From Armatimonadota bacterium (lineage in GTDB: Bacteria; Sysuimicrobiota; Sysuimicrobiia; Sysuimicrobiales; Sysuimicrobiaceae), in contig JAVKGX010000001.1 in NCBI GenBank assembly GCA_031432545.1, positions 62,001-126,000 on the forward strand: a stretch of 64,000 bases of DNA, given 5' to 3'. A program made the translations under genes and the position numbers. Under the pieces are notes generated by a model that searched no databases, was not told the origin of the DNA, and saw only the letters and a program-made list of their open reading frames with translations. Shown here piece by piece: positions 7,952-16,397 of the stretch (within the stretch, counting starts at the first letter, position 1; each line of letters starts with the position of its first letter).

Positions 7952-8994
7952 AGACCGCGCAGCCCCATGCGGGCCCGCACCTCGTCCATCGTCGCCTCCG
8001 CAATGGGGCGGGCCCGGCGGGCGCCCTCGGCGAGGACGTCGCGAACGACGTCGGGCGAACGCATCAACTCCTCGTAGCGCTGCCGGATGGGTGCGAAGGC
8101 CCGGATCATCGCCTCGGCCAGCACATCCTTCATCTCGCTGTACCGGATGGTGCCCTGCCGGTACGCATCCACGAACTCCGCGTGGCGCTCCGGCGCGAAG
8201 ACTTCCAGCAGCGTGAAAAGGTTGGCAATGCCCGGGCTCGCATCCTCGATCTTCGAGCCCTTGGCCGGCGGACCGGGATCGGTGACGGCTGCCCGGATCT
8301 TCTTGCGGATCGCCTCCGGTGGTTCCACCAACGCGATCACGCTGCCCGGCACGCTCTTGCTCATCTTCTTCGTGGGGTCGTTGAGCGCCATGACCCGGGC
8401 ACCTTTAACCAGTCGGACCTCGGGCAGGGGGAACGTCTCCCCGAACTGCTTGTTGAATCGCTCTGCAATGTCCCGCATCAGCTCGATGTGCTGCACCTGG
8501 TCTTCGCCCACGGGCACCAGCCTCGCCTTGTAGAGCAGGACGTCCGCCGCCTGCAGGACCGGATAGTTCAGCAAACCGGCCATCACCCCTACCTTGCCGC
8601 CGAGCTGACGCGCCTTCTCCTTGTACTGCGTCATCCGCTCGAGCTGACCGACCGGTGTGACCGTGTTCAGCAGCCACATCAGCTCGCAGTGCTCGGGGAC
8701 GTGCGACTGTACGAACAGCACCGAGCGCGCCGGGTCGATGCCGGCCGCAATGTTGGCCACGGCCGCGTCCAGGACCCGACGGGGAAATTCCTGCGGCTCG
8801 TAAGGCACGGTGATCGCGTGCAGGTCCACGATGCAGAAAAAGGACTCGTAGTCGCGTTGGAGCTCGGCCCACTGCCGGATCGCTCCGACGTAGTTGCCCA
8901 CGTGGACGACGCCCGTAGGCTGAATGCCGGAGAAGACCCGCACGCCGACACCCGCCGGCGTCGTCGCCGCCGACCTCGTCGCCGTCCGTTCCAT
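7948..8994 (-). CDS. trpS: tryptophanyl-tRNA synthetase
   Basis: 348 residues, class I synthetase charging tRNA-Trp. The HIGH-type motif appears as PTGVVHVGNYVG and the KMSKS motif as KKMSKSVPGS. The gene sits inside the tryptophan operon between trpC and trpF, overlapping trpC by one base (TGATG) and trpF by GTGA. It is therefore under the same Trp T-box as the biosynthetic genes. Placement within a trp operon is uncommon. Confidence 0.97.
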   Translation of the reverse strand: MERTATRSAATTPAGVGVRVFSGIQPTGVVHVGNYVGAIRQWAELQRDYESFFCIVDLHAITVPYEPQEFPRRVLDAAVANIAAGIDPARSVLFVQSHVPEHCELMWLLNTVTPVGQLERMTQYKEKARQLGGKVGVMAGLLNYPVLQAADVLLYKARLVPVGEDQVQHIELMRDIAERFNKQFGETFPLPEVRLVKGARVMALNDPTKKMSKSVPGSVIALVEPPEAIRKKIRAAVTDPGPPAKGSKIEDASPGIANLFTLLEVFAPERHAEFVDAYRQGTIRYSEMKDVLAEAMIRAFAPIRQRYEELMRSPDVVRDVLAEGARRARPIAEATMDEVRARMGLRGL

Positions 8995-9815
8995 CAGACC
9001 CTCCTCAGCGCCCGCAGCGTGGCCGCGGGGTCGGTGCTTGCCATCAGCGCCGTCCCGATCAGGACCGCATGCACACCGGCCTGCCGAACGCGTGCGAGGT
9101 CCACCGGGCTCCCGATGCCGCTCTCGCTCACCACCAGCACGTCGTCCGGGATGAGGGGCCGCAGCCGCAGGGTCGTCTGCAGATCCACGGAGAAGGTCCG
9201 CAGGTCGCGGTTGTTGATGCCCACGATGCGGGCACCGGCACCGATCGCCCGCCGCACCTCTGCCTCCGTGTGGACCTCGACGATCGCCGCCATCCCCAAG
9301 GACTCCGCGAGCTGTCGGAGTCTCAGCAGCGATCCGTCGTCGAGGATCGCCGCGATCAGCAACACAGCATCGGCGCCCAGAGCCCTCGCCTCGTACACGT
9401 GGTAGGGCGCCAGCGTGAAGTCCTTGCGCAGAACCGGCAACGACACTGCCCGGCGCACCTGCATCAGATGCTCCGGCGCTCCGTCGAAGAACCTTCCGTC
9501 CGTCAGCACCGAGATCGCCTGCGCGCCCCCCTCCTCGTACGCGCGCGCCAGCGCAACCGGATCCGCTCCGGCACGGAGGACGCCGGCCGACGGCGAGGCC
9601 GCTTTGATCTCACCGATCACGGCGACCGACCCGGTGCGCAGGGCGGCGGCGAAGTCGCGCGGTGCGGGTGCCTGCAGCGCGCGTGTGCGCACGATGGCCT
9701 CCGGTACGTCCGCGGCCGCCCGGCGGAGTTCCTGCCGCTTGTGCGCGACGATCGCCTCCAGCACCCAGAACCCGCGGGGCGCCGTTTGGGCGCCGTGCCT
9801 TCGCCTCGCCGTCAT
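8994..9815 (-). CDS. trpC: indole-3-glycerol phosphate synthase
   Basis: 273 residues, TIM-barrel enzyme. It shows the N-terminal IVAHKRQELRRA, the catalytic Lys of GEIKAASPSAG, LRKDFTLAPYHVYEARALGADAVLLI split over two strands, the GINNRDLRTFSVD block and VSESGI. It is a free-standing enzyme, not fused to TrpF. ATGA overlap with trpD upstream and TGATG overlap with trpS downstream. Confidence 0.97.
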   Translation of the reverse strand: MTARRRHGAQTAPRGFWVLEAIVAHKRQELRRAAADVPEAIVRTRALQAPAPRDFAAALRTGSVAVIGEIKAASPSAGVLRAGADPVALARAYEEGGAQAISVLTDGRFFDGAPEHLMQVRRAVSLPVLRKDFTLAPYHVYEARALGADAVLLIAAILDDGSLLRLRQLAESLGMAAIVEVHTEAEVRRAIGAGARIVGINNRDLRTFSVDLQTTLRLRPLIPDDVLVVSESGIGSPVDLARVRQAGVHAVLIGTALMASTDPAATLRALRRV

Positions 9816-10831
9816 GCCGTCACCGAAGGGGCCAGAAAGGCCCGCAGAGCCTCGAGCTTGCCGTACGCCGCTCCCGTCTCGATCGCCTCCGCCGCACGGG
9901 CCACGCCCTCCCGAAGGTCCGCAGCCTCCCCGGCGACCATCAGCGCCGCCGCGGCGTTGAGCACGACGACGTCGCGGTACGGGCCCCGCTCACCCCGCAG
10001 CACGCGCACCGCGATGTCGGCGTTGTCCGACGCGTCTCCGCCGCGAATGGCTTCCGGAGGATACCGCGGCAGATCGGCGTCGTCCGGCGACAGCACGAGG
10101 GTTCGAATCGTATCCCCGCGCACTTCCGCCGCCAGCGAAGGGCCGCTGATCGAGATCTCGTCGAGTCCTCCCCCGTGCACCACCAGCGCATGCTCGGCCT
10201 GCAGGGCCCGCAGGACCTCCGCGATCCGTCCCACCAGCGAGGAAGCGTACACCCCGACGACCTGACGGCGCGCGTGGGCCGGATTGGTGAGCGGCCCCAG
10301 CACGTTGAACACCGTCCTCAGTCCGATCTCCCGCCGCGGTCCCACGGCGTGCCTCATCGCGGGGTGGAATCGGGGGGCGAACAAGAAGCCGATGCCGATT
10401 TGCTCGATCGCCTCGGCCACACGCGCCGGAGCGGCGTCGACCCGGATCCCCAGAGCCTCGAGCAAATCCGCGCTGCCGCACCGGCTGCTGACTGCTCGGT
10501 TGCCGTGCTTGGCGACGTGCACACCCGCGCCTGCCACGACGAACGCCGCGACGGTCGAGATGTTGAAGGTGCCGGCGCCGTCGCCCCCGGTGCCGCAGGT
10601 GTCGACCACGAGGGGCACGCGGGGTCGGATCGTCTCGGCGCGCGCCCGCATCGCGGTGGCGAATCCGGCGATCTCCTCGGGCGTCTCCCCCTTGATCCGC
10701 AACGCGGTGATCAGCGCGGCGATCTGCGCCGCAGTCGCCTCTCCATCCATGATCTGACCCATGACCCGGGCCGCTTCGTCACGACCCAGCGACCCGCCGT
10801 CTGCCACCTTCTGTATGGCCTCTCGAATCAT
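9812..10831 (-). CDS. trpD: anthranilate phosphoribosyltransferase
   Basis: 339 residues. It transfers phosphoribose from PRPP to anthranilate. The glycine-rich PRPP loop CGTGGDGAGTFNIST, HGNRAVSSRCGSADLLEALG, and the metal-binding DE pair in GLDEISI are all present. It is separate from TrpG, from which it is spaced by about 40 bases, and overlaps trpC by ATGA. Confidence 0.97.
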   Translation of the reverse strand: MIREAIQKVADGGSLGRDEAARVMGQIMDGEATAAQIAALITALRIKGETPEEIAGFATAMRARAETIRPRVPLVVDTCGTGGDGAGTFNISTVAAFVVAGAGVHVAKHGNRAVSSRCGSADLLEALGIRVDAAPARVAEAIEQIGIGFLFAPRFHPAMRHAVGPRREIGLRTVFNVLGPLTNPAHARRQVVGVYASSLVGRIAEVLRALQAEHALVVHGGGLDEISISGPSLAAEVRGDTIRTLVLSPDDADLPRYPPEAIRGGDASDNADIAVRVLRGERGPYRDVVVLNAAAALMVAGEAADLREGVARAAEAIETGAAYGKLEALRAFLAPSVTA

Positions 10832-10873
10832 GTCCCGCCTCAGGCAAACAACCTCCCCCGGCGCGGTGGTCCT

Positions 10874-11515
10874 CTACCCGCGTCGCGGCCTCCCCTCCAC
10901 CCCGACAGGGCCTGCGTGCGCGCCCCACACACCCGTCGCGTGCCACCGACGCACCAGCTCGAGGAAGTTGCGCAGCAGGTCACGTCCGCCTTCTGTGAGG
11001 ATCGACTCTGGGTGGAACTGCACGCCCTCCACCGGCAGCGTCCGGTGGCGAAGCCCCATGACCAGACCGTCAGGCGAGCGCGCGGACACCTCGAGATCCG
11101 CCGGCAGTCCGTCGTCTTCCACCACGAGCGAGTGGTAGCGCGTCGCAGCAAAGGGGTTGGGCAGGCCCGCGAAGATCGTTCGCCCGTCGTGTCGGATCTG
11201 CGACGCCTTGCCGTGGACCTCGCGTGGCGCCAGCCCCACACGCCCGCCGAAGACCTGCCCGATGCACTGGTGCCCCAAGCAGATGCCCAGAACCGGCACG
11301 CGGTGCGCCAGTTGCCGCAGCACGTCGTTGGACACGCCCGCCTCGTCCGGGGTGCACGGACCCGGCGACAGCACGACCGCCTCCGGTTGCATCGCGCCGA
11401 CCGATTCGGCCGTGATCGCGTCGTTTCGGAACACACACACCTCCGCCCCCAGCTCGCCGAGGTACTGGGCGACGTTGTAGACGAACGAGTCGTAGTTGTC
11501 GATCACGACGACCAC
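10874..11515 (-). CDS. trpG: anthranilate synthase glutaminase subunit
   Basis: 213 residues, class I glutamine amidotransferase. It has the N-terminal VVVIDNYDSFVYN, the nucleophile Cys in GICLGHQCIGQ, and the His-Glu pair in VQFHPES. The GTG at 11515 is chosen because GGAGCGGAG precedes it and the conserved fold begins at once; this leaves 37 bases after trpE. A short non-conserved tail follows the domain. In many bacteria TrpG also serves folate synthesis (PabA), and no second copy is seen here. Confidence 0.95.
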   Translation of the reverse strand: MVVVIDNYDSFVYNVAQYLGELGAEVCVFRNDAITAESVGAMQPEAVVLSPGPCTPDEAGVSNDVLRQLAHRVPVLGICLGHQCIGQVFGGRVGLAPREVHGKASQIRHDGRTIFAGLPNPFAATRYHSLVVEDDGLPADLEVSARSPDGLVMGLRHRTLPVEGVQFHPESILTEGGRDLLRNFLELVRRWHATGVWGAHAGPVGVEGRPRRG

Positions 11516-11552
11516 GGCTCCGCTCCCATCACCTTCTCCCTTCGGTCGTCGA

Positions 11553-13040
11553 TCACAGGCTGCCCGACCCCGCCAGTTCCACGGCACCGAGCAATGCCTT
11601 GGCCTTGTTCACCGTCTCCTCGTACTCGCGGTGGGGATCCGAGTCGGCGACGATGCCGGCGCCGGCCTGCACGTAGGCCGTGCCCCCGTGGATCACGAAG
11701 GTGCGGATCGCCAGGCAGGTGTCCATCGTCCCGTCGAATCCCACGTACCCGACCGCCCCCGCGTACGGGCCCCGGGCGACCGGTTCCAGTTCGTCGATAA
11801 TCTCCATCGCGCGGACCTTGGGCGCCCCGGTGACGGTGCCGTGGGGGAAGACGGCCTGGAGCACGTCGAACGCATCCCGCCCCGGCTGCGGCTCGCCTCG
11901 TACCGTGCTGACCATGTGCATCACGTGCGAGTACCTCTCGACGACCATCAGCTCCGTGGTTCGCACGCTTCCGTACCTGGAGATCCGCCCGAGGTCGTTG
12001 CGGGCCAGGTCCACCAGCATGACGTGTTCGGCCCGTTCCTTTTCGTCCGTCCGCAGACCGTGCTCCAGCGCCGCGTCTTCGGCGAAGTCGGCTCCGCGCG
12101 GCCGTGTGCCCGCGATCGGGCGCATGCACACCTCGCCATCGGCCATCCGCACCAGCAGCTCCGGAGACGACCCAGCCAGGCGGGCGCCGCCGAACTCGAG
12201 GTAGAAGAGGAACGGCGAGGGGTTGATCGCCCTGGCGGCCCGGTACAGGAGAAAGGAGTCCAGCGCGCCGATGTCGGCCGCGAACCGCTGCGAGAGGACC
12301 ACCTGGAACACGTCGCCCGACCGGATGTAGCGCTTGCAGCGCAACACCCGCTCCGCGAACGCCGTGCGCGTCAGGTTCGATGTCACCGCCGCCGGCGGAG
12401 CACCGGCGGCGGGTTGCGGGGTGAACGGACGGTGCAGCCGCTCCAGCATTTCGTCGATGCGCTCGCAGGCGGCGCGGTAGGCAGCCGCGGCGCCCTCCTC
12501 GGCGAACGCATGGGCGACGATCCGGATGCGCCGGCGCACGTGATCGAAGGCCAGGACCGTGTCGTACAGCCCCATCTCCGCGATGGGAACGCCCAGGTCG
12601 TCGGGCGGGCGGGCCGGGAGGTGCTCCCAGTCGCGTACGAGGTCGTAGCCCAGGTAGCCGACCAGGCCACCGGCAAAGCGCGGCAGGTCAGCACCCGCCA
12701 CTGCGCGGTACGGCCGCAGCACCTCCCGGACGGCCGTCAAGAACGGGCCGGGCCGCGTGCGGCTGCCGGCACCCTCGATGCGCACCGACTGTCCGTCGTA
12801 CGTCAGCCTCTCCCGGGGGCGGGCACCCAGGAACGAATACCGACCCAGCCGCTCCCCACCTTCCACGCTTTCCAGCAAAAACGGTTCGGGCAGGTCGCGG
12901 ATCTTGAGAAACGCCGAGACGGGCGTTTCCAGGTCGGCGACGATTTCGCGCGACACTGGCACCAAGTTGCCTTCGCCCAGCGCCGCCTCGTAGGCGCGCG
13001 GCGTCGGCATTACCTCGTGCACCCTCGTGCGGATCCTCAT
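11553..13040 (-). CDS. trpE: anthranilate synthase component I
   Basis: 495 residues. It makes anthranilate from chorismate with ammonia from TrpG. The feedback motif LLES followed by YSFLG is intact near the N-terminus, so allosteric inhibition by tryptophan is likely. The chorismate-binding half has IAGTRPRG, DLARNDLGR, VSTVRGE and GTVTGAPKVRAMEII. Its ATG overlaps the tyrA stop (ATGA). Confidence 0.97.
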   Translation of the reverse strand: MRIRTRVHEVMPTPRAYEAALGEGNLVPVSREIVADLETPVSAFLKIRDLPEPFLLESVEGGERLGRYSFLGARPRERLTYDGQSVRIEGAGSRTRPGPFLTAVREVLRPYRAVAGADLPRFAGGLVGYLGYDLVRDWEHLPARPPDDLGVPIAEMGLYDTVLAFDHVRRRIRIVAHAFAEEGAAAAYRAACERIDEMLERLHRPFTPQPAAGAPPAAVTSNLTRTAFAERVLRCKRYIRSGDVFQVVLSQRFAADIGALDSFLLYRAARAINPSPFLFYLEFGGARLAGSSPELLVRMADGEVCMRPIAGTRPRGADFAEDAALEHGLRTDEKERAEHVMLVDLARNDLGRISRYGSVRTTELMVVERYSHVMHMVSTVRGEPQPGRDAFDVLQAVFPHGTVTGAPKVRAMEIIDELEPVARGPYAGAVGYVGFDGTMDTCLAIRTFVIHGGTAYVQAGAGIVADSDPHREYEETVNKAKALLGAVELAGSGSL

Positions 13041-13891
13041 CGATTCCTCTCGACGGTGCGCCCCAGATGGTGCGCGCGTTCCAGCAGCGGGCGCAGCGCG
13101 TCTTGCGCGATCCCGTCCTCGATCTCGTCCAGGCGCGCGCGAACCCCGCGCAGGGCGCGGACGACCTCATCCCGGTTCATGCGCGTGATCGCGTCCCACA
13201 TCGCCACCGGGTTGCGCGCCATGCGGGAGAGGTCTTCGAACGCCGGCCCGGCCATCCGGAACGACTCCGGCTCGTCCCCCGCGGACAGCACCACCGCACA
13301 GGCCACCAGGTACGGCGCATGGCTGATCAGCGCCGCCAGCCTGTCGTGCACCTCGGGCTGCATCACGACCGGCGTCATCCCGATCGCACGCACCACCTCC
13401 GCGAGTTCCGACACGGCCTGACGATCCGTGAAGCCCGTCGGCGTCAACACGTACGGACGCCCCCGCAGGAAGTCCGGGTCTGCCGCCTCGATGCCCGCTC
13501 CCTCGCTTCCAGCCATGGGGTGCCCTCCCACGAATCGCACCGGCGGGGCAAGGCGCTCCACCGACGCCACGATCGGCGCCTTCACGCTGCCGACATCCGT
13601 CAGGATGGTGCCCGCCGGAAGGTAGGACAGCAGCGCCTTGCACACCGCGACGATCTGCTCGAGAGGGACCGCGACGAACACGATCTGCGCGTCTGCCGCC
13701 TCGCGGAGATCCGAGGTCGCTGCGTCGGCGGCTCCCCGCTCGACGGCACGGACCGCTGCCGTGGGGTCGCGGTCGACCGCGGTCACCCGCCGTGCCAGAC
13801 CTCCCCGCCGCAGCGCCATGCCCAGGGCCCCGCCGATCAGCCCGGTGCCGACCACCGCCGCGTGCCCGAAGCGTGCGCGCCGCCCCGACAT
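13037..13891 (-). CDS. tyrA: prephenate dehydrogenase
   Basis: 284 residues. It oxidises prephenate to 4-hydroxyphenylpyruvate for tyrosine. The NAD-binding fingerprint AAVVGTGLIGGALGMAL opens the protein; VGSVKAPIV and FVGGHPMAGSEGAGIEAA hold the active-site histidine. No C-terminal ACT domain follows. The start ATG at 13891 lies eight bases after the aroF stop. Its presence in a Trp-controlled operon is odd, because TyrA competes with TrpE for the chorismate branch. Confidence 0.95.
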   Translation of the reverse strand: MSGRRARFGHAAVVGTGLIGGALGMALRRGGLARRVTAVDRDPTAAVRAVERGAADAATSDLREAADAQIVFVAVPLEQIVAVCKALLSYLPAGTILTDVGSVKAPIVASVERLAPPVRFVGGHPMAGSEGAGIEAADPDFLRGRPYVLTPTGFTDRQAVSELAEVVRAIGMTPVVMQPEVHDRLAALISHAPYLVACAVVLSAGDEPESFRMAGPAFEDLSRMARNPVAMWDAITRMNRDEVVRALRGVRARLDEIEDGIAQDALRPLLERAHHLGRTVERNR

Positions 13892-13899
13892 GGTCGTCG

Positions 13900-14934
13900 C
13901 TACACCGGTGCGGCCACCGGCCGCCCGATCGCGGCGCCGATCTGCTGCACGTGCTTCATCATCGCGGCGAACTCCACCGGCCGCAGCTGCTGGGGGCCGT
14001 CGCTGAGTGCACGCTCCGGGTCGGGGTGGACCTCGACGATGAGCCCGTCGGCTCCCGCGGCAACCGCCGCGCGGGCCAGCGGAGGCACGATGTCGCGCTT
14101 GCCGGCGGCCTGGCTCGGGTCGACCAGCACCGGCAAGTGCGTCAGACGCTTGAGAACCGGGACGGCGCTGATGTCCAGGGTGTATCGCGTGTGCGTGTTG
14201 TCGAACCCGCGGATGCCGCGCTCGCACAGCACGACGTTGGGATTGCCCTCCGACACGATGTACTCGGCGGCGAGCAGCATCTCTTCGAGCGTCGCGCTGG
14301 GTCCGCGCTTGAGGAGCACGGGGTGACCCGATCGCCCGACGTCGCGCAGCAGCGTGTAGTTCTGCATGTTGCGCGCGCCGATCTGCACCATGTCGGCGTA
14401 GCGCACGACGAGTTCGAGTTGGCGCGCGTCCATGGCCTCGGTCACCACGGCCAGGCCGGTCGCCTCGCGTGCCTCGGCGAGCAGCCTCAGACCCTCTTCC
14501 TCCAAGCCCTGGAAAGAGTACGGCGACGTCCGCGGCTTGAACGCACCGCCGCGCAGCATCACCGCACCGGCCGCACGGACCGCGCGCGCGGTCGCCATCA
14601 GCTGCTCCCGGCTCTCGACCGAACACGGGCCGGCGATGACCGCCAGCTCCGCGCCCCCGATGCGGGCCGCCCCCACCCGCACGACGGTGTCCTCGGGCTG
14701 GAAGTCACGGCTGACGAGTTTGAACGGCTGCAGGACCTTGACGATGCGCTCGACGCCCTCCATCGCACCCAGCATGCCGCGCAGTTGCTCCTTGGTGCTG
14801 TCGTCACCGATGACCCCGATCACGGTCCGCAGGACGCCCTCGGACAGGTGCGCCCCCAATCCGGCCTCGCGTACGCGTGCGACCACGGCGTCCACCTGCT
14901 CGCGGGTCGCCTTCGATCGCATGATGATGATCAT
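13900..14934 (-). CDS. aroF: DAHP synthase, type I-beta with N-terminal regulatory domain
   Basis: 344 residues. It condenses phosphoenolpyruvate and erythrose 4-phosphate, the entry to the shikimate pathway. Residues 1-75 form the ferredoxin-like domain seen in Thermotoga-type enzymes (IIIMRSKATREQVD). The barrel shows AGPCSVES, LRGGAFKPRTSPYSFQGL, LLKRGPSATLEEML and LVDPSQAAGKRD. The ATG at 14934 is taken because the conserved domain begins there. It is the first gene behind the T-box leader and heads the aromatic operon. Confidence 0.95.
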   Translation of the reverse strand: MIIIMRSKATREQVDAVVARVREAGLGAHLSEGVLRTVIGVIGDDSTKEQLRGMLGAMEGVERIVKVLQPFKLVSRDFQPEDTVVRVGAARIGGAELAVIAGPCSVESREQLMATARAVRAAGAVMLRGGAFKPRTSPYSFQGLEEEGLRLLAEAREATGLAVVTEAMDARQLELVVRYADMVQIGARNMQNYTLLRDVGRSGHPVLLKRGPSATLEEMLLAAEYIVSEGNPNVVLCERGIRGFDNTHTRYTLDISAVPVLKRLTHLPVLVDPSQAAGKRDIVPPLARAAVAAGADGLIVEVHPDPERALSDGPQQLRPVEFAAMMKHVQQIGAAIGRPVAAPV

Positions 14935-14970
14935 CGCCGTCGCCCCCTGGCTTCGCGCCCGTTCTGCCTC

Positions 14971-15008
14971 AAAATGCAAAACCTCCCGTCCCCGTTGGGA
15001 CGGGAGGT
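14971..15008 (-). terminator. intrinsic terminator of the Trp T-box leader
   Basis: On the minus strand, ACCTCCCGTCCC and GGGACGGGAGGT (14981-14992 and 14997-15008) form a perfect 12-bp stem with a four-base loop, followed by TTTTGCATTTT. It lies directly after the T-box sequence and before aroF. Confidence 0.9.
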
Positions 15009-15309
15009 TCAGATCCTTCCCGCGGTGCCACCCGACTTCCCGACGGCCGTCGCCCGACCGGCCGCCCGGCTCTGTTCGGAACGGGGCACGTGCCCGATTC
15101 CGCCTGCTGTGATCACGGGCCAGGAACCCCGTCGGAGCCTACTCGCGCCGCATCCCGCAAACCCGCCGCGCAAAACGGTCGGCGGTCGGCAGCCTTTCGG
15201 TCCGCCCCTCCCGGGCCCATTCCGCCGGCTTGGCGCTGCCGCACTCCCACCCGTGCGCGGCTCTCTGCGAGCCCACCACCGGCGTACTCGCCCCGGTCAT
15301 CGGGTTTGT
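14981..15309 (-). promoter_or_regulatory. T-box leader (tRNA-Trp sensing)
   Basis: The minus-strand RNA contains the hallmark GGGTGGCACCGCGGG at about 15017-15031, whose UGGC can pair with the 3' end of uncharged tRNA, followed by the terminator stem. The upstream Stem I region has the AGTA element, the AGAGAGCC segment, and the specifier side GGCGGAA-UGG. The UGG at 15217-15219, next to the GAA of the loop E motif, is a tryptophan codon, which agrees with the trp genes downstream. Low charged tRNA-Trp should favour read-through into aroF-tyrA-trp. The leader fills the 424-base gap between the LysR gene and aroF. Confidence 0.92.
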
Positions 15310-15315
15310 GCGCGC

Positions 15316-15345
15316 ATCATACCACGCCCGTCAAGACGGCGACAA
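15316..15345 (-). promoter_or_regulatory. promoter of the aromatic/trp operon
   Basis: Minus-strand -35 TTGTCG (15345-15340) and -10 TATGAT (15321-15316) with an 18-bp spacer, placing the start of the T-box leader near 15309. Confidence 0.65.
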
Positions 15346-15358
15346 TCCGTCGGTTCCG

Positions 15359-16264
15359 TCAGCCCGCCACACCCGAACCGACGGCTGACAGGAACTTCTC
15401 CTCCACAGATCCCTCAGGCACCTGCCCACGCCAGATGACGTAGACCCGACGGAAAAGGGGCGGCAGATCGGTGATGTGGATGCGCGCCAGCTGCCCGGCC
15501 TCTAGCTCGTGGCGCACCGTGCTCTCTCCGAGGAACGTCAGCCCGACACCTTGGAGGACCATGCGCTTGGCCGCCTCCGCAGGATCCACCTGCACGGCGG
15601 GTGAGAACTCCTCACCCAGTCGCGTGCGCAGCGCCTGCTGGAGCGGTTGGAAGCCCTCTCCCCACCGCGCGAGCAGCACGAGCTCCCGGCTCAAAGCCTC
15701 CAAGGGCACCTGCCGGCCGGCCAGCTCGTGCGTCGGCGGTCCCACGAGGGTCACCGGGTCTTCGAGGATCAACCGGCTGGAGATCTCCTCGTGCTGGGGA
15801 CGGACGACCACAAAGCCGACTTGGATCGTACCCTCAAGCAGCATCTGCGCCACGGCACGGGAGTGCCCCGTCCGCATGACGACGTGGACCTGCGGGTGGC
15901 GGGCGTGGAACCGATCCAGGATCGTCGGCAGCATGTCCAGACTGACCGACACCACCGTTCCGACGACCAGCGTCTGCACCGCCCCGTCTGCACGCACTTC
16001 CGCCAGACCGTCTTCGATCGCGGCCAGGCCGCGTTCGACGTGGGCGAGCAGAGCCTCCCCGGCGGGTGTGAGCTCGACGCCCCGTCCCGTCCGACGGAAC
16101 AAACGGTGCCCGACCTCGCGCTCGAGCGCTCTGATCTGCGCTGAGACGGCGGGCTGAGACAGAAAGAGGGCCGCGGCCGCGCGCGTGATGCTGCGCTCGT
16201 GTGCCACCCGCCGGAACGTCCACAGGCGCTGGAGGTTGAGTGAGGCGTTCCCACCCACAGGCAT
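15359..16264 (-). CDS. LysR-type transcriptional regulator
   Basis: 301 residues. The winged helix-turn-helix lies at the N-terminus (ERSITRAAAALFLSQPAVSAQIRALEREVGHRLFRR, broken here only by normal spacing), followed by the LysR substrate-binding domain from about residue 95. It is divergent from the M24/ABC peptide-type locus. A palindrome GTTAG-N11-CTAAC in the gap fits a LysR operator, so regulation of that locus is likely. Its 3' end is close to the trp operon promoter but points the same way and is not part of it. The inducer is unknown. Confidence 0.93.
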   Translation of the reverse strand: MPVGGNASLNLQRLWTFRRVAHERSITRAAAALFLSQPAVSAQIRALEREVGHRLFRRTGRGVELTPAGEALLAHVERGLAAIEDGLAEVRADGAVQTLVVGTVVSVSLDMLPTILDRFHARHPQVHVVMRTGHSRAVAQMLLEGTIQVGFVVVRPQHEEISSRLILEDPVTLVGPPTHELAGRQVPLEALSRELVLLARWGEGFQPLQQALRTRLGEEFSPAVQVDPAEAAKRMVLQGVGLTFLGESTVRHELEAGQLARIHITDLPPLFRRVYVIWRGQVPEGSVEEKFLSAVGSGVAG

Positions 16265-16291
16265 AAGCCGTTTTTATAGGGCCCATTGCGA

Positions 16292-16312
16292 GTTAGTATT
16301 AGACATTCTAAC
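16292..16312. promoter_or_regulatory. LysR-type operator
   Basis: GTTAG (16292-16296) and CTAAC (16308-16312) form a perfect inverted repeat around 11 bases, the T-N11-A architecture of LysR boxes. It sits in the divergent space between the lysR gene and the first M24 peptidase, in a locally AT-rich stretch. Confidence 0.6.
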
Positions 16313-16397
16313 AACGCCTCCGTAAACTGTCGCGCAAACCTCTTTGCGGGCGCGGCTTGGCAGCCTGTCGCCGGCTTTCGAGTTTGGAGGGACTCTC

